Assembly: GCA_964019695.1 (NCBI GenBank)
Contig: OZ026518.1
Coordinates: forward strand, 106,178,305-106,242,304
Direction of reading: 5' to 3'
Source of the DNA: Loripinus fragilis
Taxonomy: Eukaryota; Mollusca; Bivalvia; Lucinida; Lucinidae
Length of the DNA stretch: 64,000 nt
The translations under genes were made by a program, and so were the position numbers. How positions within the stretch are numbered: position 1 is the stretch's first letter; each line of letters starts with the position of its first letter. The notes under the pieces are model-generated. The model ran no database searches. It was given only the letters and a program-made list of their open reading frames with translations, and had not been told where the DNA came from. This document shows positions 32,112 through 44,858 of the stretch, piece after piece.

Positions 32112-33470
32112 CCTAGCGTTAGGGGTCTTTCATGCAAACGAAACATCTATGTGTCTCGATCCAAATATGAACTAAGGGTGGGGTTGGCGCGCCATAGGGC
32201 CGGTTTGGGCCCTCCAGTAAAATACTTTTACTGACCGTTCGAAGGCGGTGCTTCTTTTGTGGATCATCCATGTTATTATACACGCTTTTTCGTTAGAAAA
32301 ATAGGGTATATTAATTTCGTACCAAAGTCGGTCCGTCGTCCGTCTGTCCGTGCGTCTGTCTGTCTGTCCGTCCGTCCGTCATGTTTCTTGTAATTTTATC
32401 TTCTCCTAAACCATTGGACGTAGCAGCTTCAAACTTTATAGATGCATAGATCACATGATGTAGAGGGTACTGGGTGACGTTTTGTGTGACCTTGACCCCA
32501 AGGTCAAGGTCAAGGTCAAAGGTCAAATAATGTATTTTCTTGTAAATGCATCTCCTCATAAACTTTTGGAAGTAGCAACTTCAAATTTTGCCTGTGCATA
32601 GGTCACATGATGTCAAGGGTATGGGTGGCTTTTTATGTGACCTTGACCCCAAGTCAAGGTCAAAGGTCAAATAATGGATTTTCTTGTAAACGCATCTCCT
32701 CATAAACTTTTGGAAGTAGTAACTTCAAATTTTGCCTGTGCATAGGTCACATGATGCAGAGGGTACTAGGCAACACTTCATGTGACCTGGACCTTTGGGT
32801 CAAGGTCAAATAATGTATTTTATAGTAAATGCATCTTCTCCTGAATCATTGGACATAGCAACTTCATAGTTGGCAGGTGCATAGGTCACATGATGTGGAT
32901 GCTACTGGACAACATTTTGTGTGACCTTGACGCCAAGGTCAAGGTCATAAAATGTACTTTCTTGTAAATCCATCTTCTCCTAAACTGTTGGGCGTAGCAA
33001 CTTCATATTTTTCAGGTGCATAGGTCATATGATTTGCAGGGTACTGGACAACATTTTGTGTGACCTTAAACATTAGGTCAAGGTCATATAATGTATTTTC
33101 TTGTAAATGCATCTCCTCCTTAACCATTGGACATAACAACTTCAAACTTCACAGGTGCATAGATCACATTATGTAGAAGGTACTGAGCTACATTTTGTGT
33201 GACCTTGACCCTCAGGTAAAGGTCATAGGTAAAAAAGCAGGTATTTGCGATAATGTACCATCGACTGCTGCTCTAGTTTCTGTCTTGTTTTTTGTTATGC
33301 TTTCGTATGCGTCTGTTTATTGATGCCTTCTGGTAACCTGCTGAGAAAGGGCTGACCTCTTGGCTCTCGTTTGTGATGTCTAATTGTGAAGTTGTCGCTT
33401 TCCCATCAGTATCCTGGGTCAGGTGTGGTGCTTGATTGTGTCGATTCCTGATCTTTGTCCTCTTTCTTAC
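32112..33470 (+). mobile_element. Non-autonomous element with a core minisatellite
   Basis: It is absent from copy 1 and splits the sequence CTTGGCCCTAG. The left end GTTAGGGGTCTTTCATGCAA and the right end TTGATTGTGTCGATTCCTGA match, inverted, the shorter copies at 35222-35600 and 61535-61900. This copy alone has a tandem array in its middle. Elements with a tandem core and constant flanks recall the Helitron-like elements of bivalves; that link is inference. Confidence 0.65.
32380..33240. repeat. Minisatellite, about 140 bp unit, six units
   Basis: Units read TTTCTTGTAAATGCATCTCC, then ACTTCAAA, GTGCATAGGTCACATGATGT, GGGTACTGG, and TGTGTGACCTTGACCCCAAG, with GTCAAGGTCAAAGGTCA subrepeats. 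Confidence 0.9.
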
Positions 33471-33932
33471 TTAAAAATGTGAAACTTGTTCAGCCTTTCC
33501 TTGGCCCTAGGTTATAAAACATGTATAATGCTACACTCATATGAACGTGAAATTTGTTTTGGCCATTGATTTAAAAATGCCAGCAACCTTTGGCATTAGA
33601 GAATAGGGCATTGTCTACGGATCTGAGCAAGAAAATTGCCTCAGTTGTTGATCATTTTATCTACTCGGCAAAAAGAAATGAACCAAGACATTCATTAAGT
33701 AATTTTTTTTTGTTTCCATTTCGATAAACCACATATCACACTATTAAGCCAATCGGAACTGTCTCCGCCAATTCCGCGAAATTCCGTGGAATCAGACCGC
33801 ACGGATGTACATCCAGGATCTACTTTGATAACGCGGGTGATAATGTGACACTGGCGTTATATGACGTGACGCTGACGTCACAGAAACCATGTTAACACAA
33901 AAACACGTGGATTGCAGCAAAACATACACCTT

Positions 33933-34004
33933 AAATGAAGTTTATGTTTTATCAATAAAATATCGCTTTAGCGATATTTTATTGAAAAAACATAAACTTC
34001 ATTT
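33933..34004. repeat. Near-perfect 72 bp hairpin
   Basis: AAATGAAGTTTATGTTTT..AATAAAATATCGCT pairs with AGCGATATTTTATT..AAAACATAAACTTCATTT, essentially without a loop. Confidence 0.85.
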
Positions 34005-34426
34005 ATTCTGCTGATTAAACTTTTCGGATAATCAGAACAATCGATTTTAATAGAGCTGAACCCACATGCTACACAGAACTAATTTCCATACGCCAGTTCC
34101 AGCTAACAAAATGGAGCTTTTTGGTACATAGTACTACACGTAAAAGTCCTTACATACACCCGAGCCATGATTCGCTTCTCGAATTGTGGCAGACTTTCCC
34201 GAATGACTGTTCAGCAACCACTGCCTGACGGAAGACAAATTTGTTTTTGAAAGTATTTCATCTATTGGCTGTTGAAACCAGGAAGGGTCTTTCTGAAAAA
34301 CGACCAAATTTCCACATGTTAAAAGACTGTCAGATACCAGCACATTCTGATGTCTAACGGCCCTAGATAAACATTTGTAGCAGCAAGAGGCATTTTAGGA
34401 TGCTGATAAAATTCATGATGCTCTAT

Positions 34427-34823
34427 CACACTGGTAAATGTATACGTCGATTTGGTGGTATTAACGCGCGTATTTAGCCGGTACTAGTGGTAGATATTAG
34501 GGGTTAATACTATATAGAAAAACATGTCATATGCCTAAAGGACTATAGAATTAGATCATTTTTAAGTAATCAGTATGTGCATGGCGATTTATGTAAGCAT
34601 TTCGGAATATATTCGAGTACCGATCATCCAGATCGGTACTCGAATTTATTCCTAAATGCTTACATAAATCGCCATGTGCATGGCAAATACTTGAAAATGA
34701 TCTAATTCTGTAGTCCTTGTTTTTCTATATATGATTTAACACCAATATCTACCACTTTCGGTCTATAATGTACCGGCAATACGCGTAAATACCACCAAAT
34801 CGACGTATACATTTACCAGTGTG
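34427..34823. mobile_element. Fold-back MITE with TCTAT target duplication
   Basis: Ends CACACTGGTAAATGTATACG and CGTATACATTTACCAGTGTG are flanked by TCTAT (34422-34426 and 34824-34828). The arms extend over most of the 397 bp and meet near GTACCGATCATCCAGATCGG. Confidence 0.9.
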
Positions 34824-34828
34824 TCTAT

Positions 34829-35221
34829 GAGAAATGACGATAGATATACCTACAAACCAAAAAGAACAACACCTATATTCAACCTAATCACACTGACATT
34901 TTATTTCTTTGCAATTCAACCAGTTTCTGAACTCAGCATCAGAGATTAGTAATGACTATAGCATACACGACTGTCAGAACATTCAACAAGTGTACCTCGA
35001 GTGTTATACACGAGCTTCAGAGTGGTCTGCTAAGGAATGCCCCTTTTATTCTTTACGAGGACAGCCTAAAGATCCACCAGCCGTCTGTGTTCAGTCAATC
35101 GTACAGAAGCCTCTATGCCTTAACATCCCATACATGTTCGATGCAACAACACTAACTCTGGAGACATCGCTATAACATCGGAGCAGCATAGCATAGTTGC
35201 ATGCCTCTTGTTGCTATCAAA
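34829..35221. other. No gene recognised
   Basis: Contains one 88-codon frame (34909-35175) with no recognisable domain, start context or splice signals. Confidence 0.3.
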
Positions 35222-35600
35222 GACGGCAAAGATCAGGAATCAATACAATCACCTGACCAAGGATACCACATAGGATACCACATAGGAAAGTGACATAGTC
35301 GCAGACATCACAAGCAAGAGCCAAGAGGTCAGCCCTTTCCCAGCAGGTGACACCAAGGCAGCAATGAACAGGCGTCAAAGCATAACAAACACAAGACATA
35401 AATAACACAAATGATCCACAAAAGAACTAATCGCCTTGGAACGGGCAGTAAAAATATTTTTCTAGAGGGCTTAAGCTGGTTTCACGGCGCAAACCTCACC
35501 CATAGTTCAGATGTGGATCAAGACACAAAGATAATTGGTGTACATGAAAGACTCCTAACTTATTCATGCATCATCTCCTAGAACACATAAGTAAAGATAT
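35222..35600 (-). mobile_element. Short copy of the 32112-33470 element, inverted
   Basis: AAAGATCAGGAATCAATACA and AGAGCCAAGAGGTCAGCCCT match the right part, and GTGGATCAAGACACAAAGAT and CATGAAAGACTCCTAACT the left part, of the element at 32112. The core minisatellite is missing. Confidence 0.75.
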
Positions 35601-36194
35601 AAAAAGAAGGTTAAGCAAATATAAGGACTCAACAGTAAATAAAACTGAATACTGAAGCGAAAGAAACCCAACAGATGGGCCTACAACAGCCAAAAGCATC
35701 AGACACCTACCATCTCATCAATAGATAAGTCTAAGACGGAACCGTCATAGAGTCTGAAGTCCGACCCACCGACGTGCAATTAAAGAGGAAAGCAAAATTG
35801 ACAGCCATGATTGGGTTGACCACCATGCATGCAGTCTGTTGCAATACATTAATGTTATAGCCAATCTTTTTATAATGGGGAATTATTATAATAAACTGCG
35901 CTGAAAAATTATAAGAGCCTACATTCTTCTTCAATTAATACACCAAGTCACCATAGAATTCAGGTTCCGAAAGTCCTTGGCGCAAGAGAGATTTAAGTCC
36001 AACTTAGAATTTAGATATCAAATTATAGTATCGTCGATAAAATTTTGAAAAGGTTTTGCGAAGTTTATGATACCGATAGCCTTGTTTTAGTAGTTTCTGC
36101 ATTAACAATTTTTTGCGAGTGTTGGCATGTGCTGGTATCTGACAGTCCTTACCAGTGAAGAGTTGCACGCTCCTTCCTGTTTTCAGCAGCCCCA

Positions 36195-36500
36195 AGAGTG
36201 CAGTAAACACCCAGGGGGGTACTCTATTTTTTTTTCCATACGTAGGCTCGGGCCCAGCATCTACTGTTCACCCCAAAAAAAATCGGGAATTTCAAGCACC
36301 CCAAAAATATTTGAAATTTTAGCAACCCCTAAAAATATCCCCCATTATGTATCTTGTCCTTAAGAAAAGACCCTAAAATACATAGAAATGACCCCTAAAT
36401 ATAGGCCAATTCTGTGATAACCCCCCAAAAAATATCCACACAATCTTCATACCAAAAAAATATTCATTTTTTTGAAAACCCCAAAAATATTGAAATTGAA
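36195..36500. repeat. Low-complexity CCCCAAAAATAT-rich stretch
   Basis: CCCCAAAAATATTTGAAATT-like motifs recur irregularly about ten times. No coding is seen, and nothing is recognisable from 35601 to 36194. Confidence 0.6.
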
Positions 36501-36794
36501 AATTATTCACTGAATTTTGCAATTGCTCATGCGCAAAAAAGATTGTTATGCTTATCAGAATTCGTCATACTTGTGTTGCATTAATACACAATAAATCTGA
36601 CTAATCACTTGAAACAAGCTTAGAAATCAATTCGAATTTATCAAATTTGTAAAAAAAATGTAAAATGTCTCCCTTTGACAAAAACAAATAGGGAATATCT
36701 AATATTTGGTAATCTTCGATTTATCACGATTTTCGATAACTTTTCTTTCTTTTGCCAAATCAGGTAGACCTATCAGCACATTGTTCCTACCATT

Positions 36795-36890
36795 TCTTTT
36801 TTTTTCAAATCAAATAAACTTTATTTCACTTAGTCCATTTACATGGCAACACGAGGTAAAATACATGGTACATTTTCGATTGAGGCGTGA
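36795..36890 (-). mobile_element. Probable LINE 3' end
   Basis: TCAAATCAAATAAACTTTAT followed by TTCACTTAGTCCATTTACAT resembles the complement of a LINE 3' terminus. A related end is at 57725-57810. Only the terminal part is kept. Confidence 0.4.
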
Positions 36891-37310
36891 ATGTTTGACA
36901 GTCAATAGCATCCGTTCATTGGGCGGAGTCGAAAGTTTCCACTCCGCGACACAATGGGCGGTCTGTTAATCAGGAGGGCAAGCACGAAATTCACATGATC
37001 ATAAATTTCAGACAGGTAAACATAGCTATTTGTCATCATTTACAGCTATCGTTAAATGCAAGATCATGTATTTGTGAGGGGGTAGCTCTACTGTTGGCCA
37101 TTCAATCGCCACAATGGATTATTTTTGAGATAATAAAGGTATTTCGAACGTGCTCGACAAGGCTGTTCCTTTGCCGTCCGATTCAAACCAGCGTTGTTGA
37201 GCATTTCTTTTCATCGTTGTTATCATTGTCTTACATATGTGTCTTTTTTTTTCATTCTTCAGATGGACGGTGCCAAACAGAGGGACCCAGATGAGACGGC
37301 ACAGAGTGCT

Positions 37311-37500
37311 ATGTGGGTCCACAAAATGCTCCCCTACACAATATGCTCCTTTTAGTAGCATATTGTGTACCCTGCATACACAATATGCTCCGCTGGAGCA
37401 TTTTGTGTACCCTGCATACACAAAATGCTACCAGAGGAGCATATTTTGTAGGGTCGGTACATATGTTATTTCAGTGGTCGTCCCATGGTACACAATATGC
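37311..37500. repeat. ACACAATATGCT inverted-motif cluster, second copy
   Basis: Same order as 16286-16430, uninterrupted: TACACAATATGCTCC, TAGCATATTGTGTACCCTGC, ATACACAATATGCTCCGC, GGAGCATTTTGTGTACCCTG, then TAGGGTCGG. Confidence 0.85.
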
Positions 37501-38150
37501 TCTTCTTGAAAACATGTCTCGTGGTATGTTTGCCTTTCTTTCTAACTGTCCTCTCGACATCCATCTGTCTATCTTACGAACCTTATGTCTAAAGCCATGC
37601 CCGCATCATAATTGTATTATAGTGGTCTTTAATCCCCATCAACAACAATTTGGAGACGTTGTCTCCAAATTTGGCTTCTTTCCCGACATGAAATCAACCT
37701 TTGGAAACCGTAGTAAGGAAAAATGGGGAAACGCCGGGGGGTTAAATGTAGAAATGTAATGAACCTGTATGAGTCGAGGACACCATGGACATTCATTAAT
37801 GATATACCTGTTCCATTGGAATATATAATATGACTACCATTGTAGCTATCTTGATATCCTTCAAATACCATCTTTTCCCATCCCTACGTCAGATTGAATC
37901 CAAACTTGGTTTGAGGGATAGGGGCAACATGGACATTCAGAATTGCTTGAATCATTCGATTCTGATATCCAATTTGGCTTCCATGGCAACTATTTTTTTT
38001 TTTCAAAAGGCATAACTCTCCAAACCATACATGAATTTCAGGTTATACTGAAACATGTTGGAAGGCATGGGCCTAACATGGGAATAGAGACTTTCTCAGG
38101 TATTGACCACAGAAACATACAATGTTCTGCACTGACACTTACTAGTAAGC
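37501..38150 (+). repeat. Dispersed repeat following the ACACAATATGCT cluster
   Basis: TCTTCTTGAAAACATGTCTC to about 37950 matches 16690-16770 joined to 19153-19860. Here the cluster and the repeat body are contiguous, so the motif cluster is the end of this repeat family. Confidence 0.75.
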
Positions 38151-38472
38151 GGGCGCTCGCAAAGATATGAAACGATTCATTATAAAGGTGACGAATCATT
38201 TATTGTATGTATGTTTTAAGATTATGATCAGAACTAATACTGAGTAAACTTGAATACTGTATTTTGACAATTTGCTTGCTACTGGCCGTTTTATGGTGAT
38301 GATTTAATGTATGCACTTACTTCATATCCTTCGGCGCAGTAGTTTCTTGCTCTACAAATTCTTAACATATAGCGTTATCTAACTTTGAAAAGTATACCAT
38401 CACAATGATTCTACCTAAGTACCATTATACTGAACCGTACCTATAAAATACGCTTCCAATAAAATAAAACTA
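38151..38472. other. No gene recognised
   Basis: AT-rich spacer between the dispersed repeat and the satellite palindrome. Confidence 0.4.
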
Positions 38473-40698
38473 CTAAGGTAGCGTATTGTGTACCCAGCAT
38501 ACACAATATGCTCCAATTATCATAATAATACTGAGGTAGCATATTGTGTACCTTACCTACACAATATGCTCCAATTATCATAGTACTACCGAGGTAGCAT
38601 ATTGTGTACCTTACCTACACAATATGCTCCAATTATCATAGTACTACCGAGGTAGCATATTGTGTACCTTACCTACACAATATGCTCCAATTATCACAAT
38701 ACTACTGAAGTAGCATATTGTGTACCTTACCTACACAATATGCTCCAATTATCATAATACTACCGAGGTAGCATATTGTGTACCTTACCTACACAATATG
38801 CTCCAATTATCATAATACTACCCAGGAAGCATATTGTGTACCTTACCTACACAATATGCTCCCATTATCAAAGTATTACCTTATTATCATACTACTGAGG
38901 TAGCATATTGTGTGACCCTACATACACAATATGTTCCCATAATCATAATACCAACAAGGTAGCATATTGTGTACCTTACCTACACAATATGCTCCGAATA
39001 TCATAATACTACTGAGGTAGCATATTGTGTACCTTACCTACACAATATGCTCCGAATATCATAATACTACTGAGGTAGCATATTGTGTACCTTACCTACA
39101 CAATATGCTCCAATTATCATAATACTTCCGAGGTAGCAAATTGTGTACCTTACCTACACAATATGCTCCCATTATCATTATACCACCAAGGTAGCATATT
39201 GTGTACCTTACCTACACAATATGCTATGAATATTATAATACGACTACTAAGGTAGCATATTGTGTACCTTACCTACACAATATGATACAATTATCATAAT
39301 ACTACCGAGGTAGCATATTGTGTACCTTACCTACACAATGTGCTCCCATTATCATAATACCACCAAGGTAGCATATTGTGTAACTTACCTACAAAATATG
39401 CTCCGAATATCGTAATACTACTGAGGTAGCATATTGTGTACCTTACCTACACAATATGCTCCAATCATCATAATGCTACCGAGGTAGCATATTGTGTAGG
39501 TAAGGTACACAATATGTTACCTCAGTAGTATTATGATATTTGGAGCATATTGTGTAGATAGGTACACAATATGTTACCTCAGTAGCGTTATGATATTTGG
39601 AGCATATTGTGTAGGTAAGGTACACATTATGTTACCTCAGTAGTATTATGATATTTGGAGCATATTGTGTAGGTAAGGTACACAATATGCTACCTCAGTA
39701 CTATTATTATAATTGGAGCATATTGTGTAGGTAGGGTACAAAATATGCTACCTTGGTAGTATTATATGATAATGGGGTAGTAATATGATAATGGGTGCAT
39801 ATTGTGTAGGTAGGGTACACAATATGCTACATTGGTAGCATTTTGGTAATGGGAGCATATTGTGTAGGTAGGTACACAATATGCTACCTTGGTAGTATCA
39901 TGATAATGGGAGCATATTGTGTAGGTAAGGTACACAATATGCTACCTCAGTAGTATTATGATAATTGGAGCACATTGTGTAGGTAAGGTACACAATGTGC
40001 TACCTCAGTAGAATTATGATATTCGGAGCATATTGTGTAGGTAAGGTACACAATATCCTACCTTGGTGGTATTATGATAATGGGAGCATATTGTGTAGGT
40101 AAGGTAAACAATGTGCTACCTCAGTTGTATTATGATAATTGTATCATATTGTGTAGGTAAAGTACACAATATGCTACCTTAGTTATATTATAATATTCGG
40201 AGCATATTGTGTAGGTAAGGTACACAATAGCTACCTTGGTGTTATTATGATAATGGGAGCATATTGTGTAGGTAAGGTACACAATATGCTACTTCGGAAG
40301 TATTATGATAATTGGAGCATATTGTGTAGGTAAGGTACACAATATGCTACCTCAGTAGTATTATGATAATGGGAGCATATTGTGTAGGTAAGGTACACAA
40401 TATGCTAACTCTATTGTATAATGATAATGGGAGCATATTGTGTGGGTAAGGTACACAATATGCTACCTTGGTAGTGTCATTATAATGTGGGCATTGTGTA
40501 GGTAAGGTACACAATATATAATACCTTTATAGTATATATGATAATGGGACCATATTGTGTAGCCAAGGTACACAATATGCTACCTTGGTAGTATTATGAG
40601 AATTTGAGCATATTGTGTAGGTTAAGGTACACAAGATGCTACCTTGGTAGTATGATAATGTAAGCAAATTATGTAGGTAAGGTACATAATATGCTGCG
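38473..40698. repeat. Giant palindrome built from a 57 bp satellite
   Basis: About 17 units run forward (38473-39498) as GGTAGCATATTGTGTACCTT, then ACCTACACAATATGCTCC, then AATTATCATAATACTACCGA. At about 39498 the orientation flips, and some 20 units run in the inverse order to 40698. Every unit is itself an inverted repeat (AGCATATTGTGTA, an 8 bp spacer, TACACAATATGCT). Units differ at scattered bases. No gene is inside. Confidence 0.95.
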
Positions 40699-40914
40699 TG
40701 CATATAACGCACAACAGCAGATTTTCCTTACTTTTGATGTCCGATAACTGGTTTGTGCAGTCCGTGAACCCAATCAGTCAGACCACGTGATTGGCCACCT
40801 TAAAGTAAATCTACACTTTTTCCCCTTTAATTTGATCTAGTGTGGGTGATCTTTGACATTTTTACTTACAGTGTACTATACACTCCATTCTGATCTTCAA
40901 CATGATTGATTTCA

Positions 40915-41470
40915 GAAAAAAATGTTCTAACTTTTGACCCACCCCCGAAGTCGCGGTGTGTCTTCTGGAACAATACTTGCTACCATGATGCTGCATGCGT
41001 AAGTCCCTTCTATTTGATATGCAGCATGACCATATTCAATAAATGAATATTTGACCTTTTGCCACTACCCAAGGGGTTAGGGTGTATGTAAGGACAGAAT
41101 GTTTGTTTTCAAGGTGCTCTACGAAACATGACTAATTTCAAGGTGAAAATGCGTTGACCTTTTGACCCCCTTCCTCAGTGGTCAATGGTGTCTCTGCGTG
41201 CTAAATAATTGCTATCATGTTGCTGTCATGTGCTGTTCCCTTAATTTTATATGCAGCATGACAATATTCAGAATAAGTTTCATTTTGGACTCTCCCCCAT
41301 CCCCTAAATCTACCCAGGGGATCGGACCCAGGCTACCAATCAAATATCCAGTCTGATATATTTAATATCTATTGTTGTTTTTTATCTGTCTGCATACAAA
41401 GTTTCGGTAATAATATTGAAAATTGACTAAGTTATTGCCAAATTTGACCTTTGACCCTGCCTAAAGACTC
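40915..41470. repeat. Diverged tandem repeat with TTGACCTTTTGACCC core
   Basis: Four spaced copies of a segment with (T)TTGACCTTTTGACCCCC, often followed by ATGCAGCATGACNATATTCA. It is an old repeat with no coding. Confidence 0.6.
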
Positions 41471-42510
41471 AAGTGGGCGGGGTATTTATTTTTACATTTT
41501 ACACCGTCATACTTATCTACAGGCTTTTTATACATAATAGCTGTGGGGAAATGTTTAGATCATTACTCTAAGAGAGCCATTACAACTTTTGCATTATAAG
41601 CTTGTATGCTGGGAACAAAACCGTTAACTTTTTATAAAAATAAAAATAAGTCTGATCAGCGTCTTTGCTATTCGCTCGGTTGGGTACTCTTTTCGCAGGT
41701 ATACACACTCTATGTTTCAACTCTTTGCATGCTTGGTACTTTTTCATGCTTTTTAGGAGCTGCTATGCTACGAAGCTACCGGTAAGCACACGCACTATGG
41801 GGTCGCTTTGTTATCAGTTTAATCCACTTACCCACTCCAAAATATTGGATATATGGTGTATTCCTGTTTCTCCCACTTTTAGATTTTAGGAAAATTTGGG
41901 GTGGGAAGATATATATGTGCAATAAGTGAAGACCCAGATGACATGATAAGTGCCTCCTGTGACGTTTTATTAAAGGTCTGCAATGTATACCGATTGTTCA
42001 ACATCACAGCGACACGGGTAGCAACCTACAACCTGCGGCAGTGTAGGTCTGAATACGTTTTCGCATGACGAGAATCATTAAAGAAACCAGTTCATCTGGA
42101 TCTACACTGCTTTAAATAGAGTTTTAATCTGGAACTTATAATGTTTTCAAAAGGAGATATGGCCAGTACCGCCCCTATATATCCACTTTGGATACGTCAG
42201 CATTTGCGGTTATCAGAGACATGTACAATAAGTACCAAGATCTCGTGTGTTTTGCCTATATACCAGTTATAAGAAATTGCACACAGCATGCTTTTATGGA
42301 GGCATATGGCATGCGAATGCGAGTATGCACTGCACTCTCTCGCCAAAACCTTTACTGTTCACTCGTATGAACATTGGGTCAAGTCGAAAAATAAACTATG
42401 ACCTCACCGCGCACTGTCCGAGTGGTCCTTTTCCTGCGTCGCGGTGCATTTCTACTTGCATTTTATTTTGTTTCTCTATAAAAATACATAAACATACAAT
42501 GATAAACATG
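41471..42510. other. No gene recognised
   Basis: Short frames only. One decayed GTCTGATCAGCGTCTTTGCTATTCGC unit (starting about 41650) belongs to the dispersed repeat also seen at 19315 and 62965. Confidence 0.4.
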
Positions 42511-42623
42511 TATTGTGGTACTCAAAAGAACCGTCTCATTGAGCAACGAAGACACCTTTAAAATGATACACTGTTGCTTGACGCTTCAGTAACATCGTAT
42601 TTATTCTCAATTACCATGAACGC

Positions 42624-42643
42624 GGACCCAGTATACTGGGTCC
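42624..42643. repeat. Perfect 20 bp palindrome
   Basis: GGACCCAGTATACTGGGTCC, with one more paired base on each side. A half copy, ATACTGGGTCCGAGT, occurs at 20252. Confidence 0.85.
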
Positions 42644-42927
42644 GAGTCATGAATAATTATTTGTGCCGTCTGATCATCTGTTTATGAAGCGACATTTTTG
42701 ATAACATTGTCATGACTGAAAATAAGTTATTGTACTGAACAATATAGATCATGATACTAGTCTTATTCTGTCCAGCAAAGACCCTGACGATACGCCGCAT
42801 GTCAAAACTGGTAATTTAAAAGGTAGTGTGCGGTGGCGCATAACCATTTTGTTAGGTTTTGTCACATTTATTTCACATGAGCAGTTCTGTAGTAAAACAC
42901 TTCTGAATCTGAACGCGTCATAAAAAA

Positions 42928-43120
42928 GGGAGCGCAGTGGCTCAGTGGTAGAGTGCTTGACTCAAGACCGAAGGGCCGTGGGTTCGAGCCTCACCGGCGT
43001 CACTGCGTTGTGGTCCTGAGCAAGACACATTTATCCTAGCTTAGTACTGGTTCAACCCAGGAAGATCCGCCCCTATATAACTGAAAGATTGTTGATGGGA
43101 CGTAAAGAAATAAATCAAAA
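42928..43120 (+). mobile_element. tRNA-headed SINE, best-preserved copy
   Basis: Head GGGAGCGCAGTGGCTCAGTG and GTGGGTTCGAGCCTCACCGG; core ACTGGTTCAACCCAGGAAGA; tail GTTGATGGGACGTAAAGAAA then an A-rich end. CATAAAA on both sides (about 42920 and 43128) is a likely target duplication. Confidence 0.9.
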
Positions 43121-43641
43121 TAAAACCATAAAATCTGTCTTTTATTATGACCAAGATAAGAACTATAGCCCCAGGGATTATCCGTCACCTAAGAGTATCG
43201 CCTATCGCCGTTAACTTCTGGAGAACAACCAATTAGTTCTTCGGAAAGTTACCTATGTGCGTCTAATAATCAATAGTCACCAGCTTAAAATAGTGAAGTA
43301 CGAGTATTCTGCCAGATGATGGGCCGAATTGTCCAGTGATCCTATCAACAAACGAAAACAGTTGAGGATTTGTATTTTTATTATTTCAAAATTAATTTAC
43401 CATGTAACTTCATATTAAATTTCTATCTATAAAGGTATCCTGCAGCATTCGGGGGTAGCATGCGGTATCCTGTGGTATCCTGCGGTAATAATACCGACAC
43501 CCCTCCCATTCATCCAGTCTGTCTATCCCTCCATCCGTCCGTCCATCCATCCACACAGCTTTCCATTCACCCACCTAGCTATTTGTCATATCAACCCACC
43601 TAGCTACATATGACAATTGAATAAAAAAAATTAAAAAAGGG
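43121..43641. other. No gene recognised
   Basis: Contains short GGTATCCTGCGG repeats (43432-43485) and CATC-rich sequence (43510-43560), with no coding region. Confidence 0.4.
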
Positions 43642-43815
43642 GGCGAAACGACTAGGTAGGAAATGGTATTTGGGGCGAAACGACTAGGGTATGAGGCGAA
43701 TTGACTAGGGTATGGGGGCGAACGACTAGGATTGAAAATAGAGACAAAACGACTAGGGGGAAACGACTAGGGGAAATGACTAGAGGGAAACGTCTCGGGG
43801 CGAAACGTCTTGTTA
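43642..43815. repeat. Minisatellite GGGCGAAACGACTAG
   Basis: About nine units of a variable 15-30 bp repeat centred on CGAAACGACTAGGG. Confidence 0.85.
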
Positions 43816-44387
43816 CTAGCAGGACTTAGGTGAATTGTGCGTGATTTCCTTGTTCTTGCGAAAATTGATTTTAGGGGTTACGTGACGTTTTGATAGCTGA
43901 CGTCTGTAATTAGTTCATCTTTTCAAATATTCTCAGTGCATCTTAGTCTGCCTTTGTTCGGCTTTACGCAATGGAAAGCTAGACAAGCGCGTATTCATTT
44001 ACTACCAAAAAATTGACACACAGTATGTGTCAGTCAAGTATAAATATATTTACCGGAAGCCATCAAAATTTCTTATTCCAAAATGAACCTGTCCTATCAA
44101 TAGGAGTGAGAATATTCAAACTTTCCAAATATAATCAATGACCCCTCAATATATGCAATGGGCCATCCTGACTTTTATGCATTTTGTGGGGAAATCAATC
44201 GGTCTGAAAGGGTTAAAAAGCATATCGGATTATGTTTAAGGGATGTGTTTAACCTAAACAAACATAGCGTCCTTTAATTGGACATAGGCAACGGCAAACA
44301 GTAGATACCAGATCAAACGCTGTAAAATTGATGTATTGGTTAAGATTCTCACTTGCTAGTGGCGATAAGTTTGGTACAAATAATGTG

Positions 44388-44440
44388 GATCCAGATCAGG
44401 CTCGACAAAGCGTCAAACTGATCTGGATTCCATCTGTTCG
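44388..44440. repeat. Dispersed hairpin (CCAGATCAGG family)
   Basis: GGATCCAGATCAGGCTCGAC and GTCAAACTGATCTGGATTCC pair. The flanks (CTTGCTAGTGGCGATAAG, GAGTGAGAAA) match the copy near 60670-60760. The rest of 43816-44714 shows no gene. Confidence 0.75.
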
Positions 44441-44858
44441 AGTGAGAAATTCTGACACTGTGTAGGTGTTTCTGAAATAAAGTGGAAAACAAATTGAAAT
44501 ATTGTTTCAAAGGCCCATTTGATAACAATCAAAATGATAAAAATACAGTAAAAACCAAAATACGTATTTTCTTTTCGTTGCTAGGGTCATACTTATTTTC
44601 GTACTTTCAAAATGCTAACTAATGATCATATATAAGCATAGAAATGATGTGTTCTGCATGAGTTTGGCTGTCTGTTGATTTTCTGCAAAATAAATGGTTA
44701 AATAAAAAAAAAAAAGTGCTACCACAATATTTTGACCATGTTTACATTTTCGTGTTTGTAAACATTGAGATCAAAACATTGGAACTGTTTACCTGTAACG
44801 GGTGGCTGTACACACTTAGGCTTTAAGTGGGTATTTTGAATTTAACTGGTAATCATCA

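Noticed and set aside
34909..35175. 88-codon open frame as a gene
   Set aside because: No domain, no supporting splice sites, and composition like its surroundings.
38473..40698. Regularly spaced repeats that could suggest a CRISPR array
   Set aside because: The spacers are as conserved as the repeats, the orientation flips in the middle, and the sequence is eukaryotic; it is a satellite.
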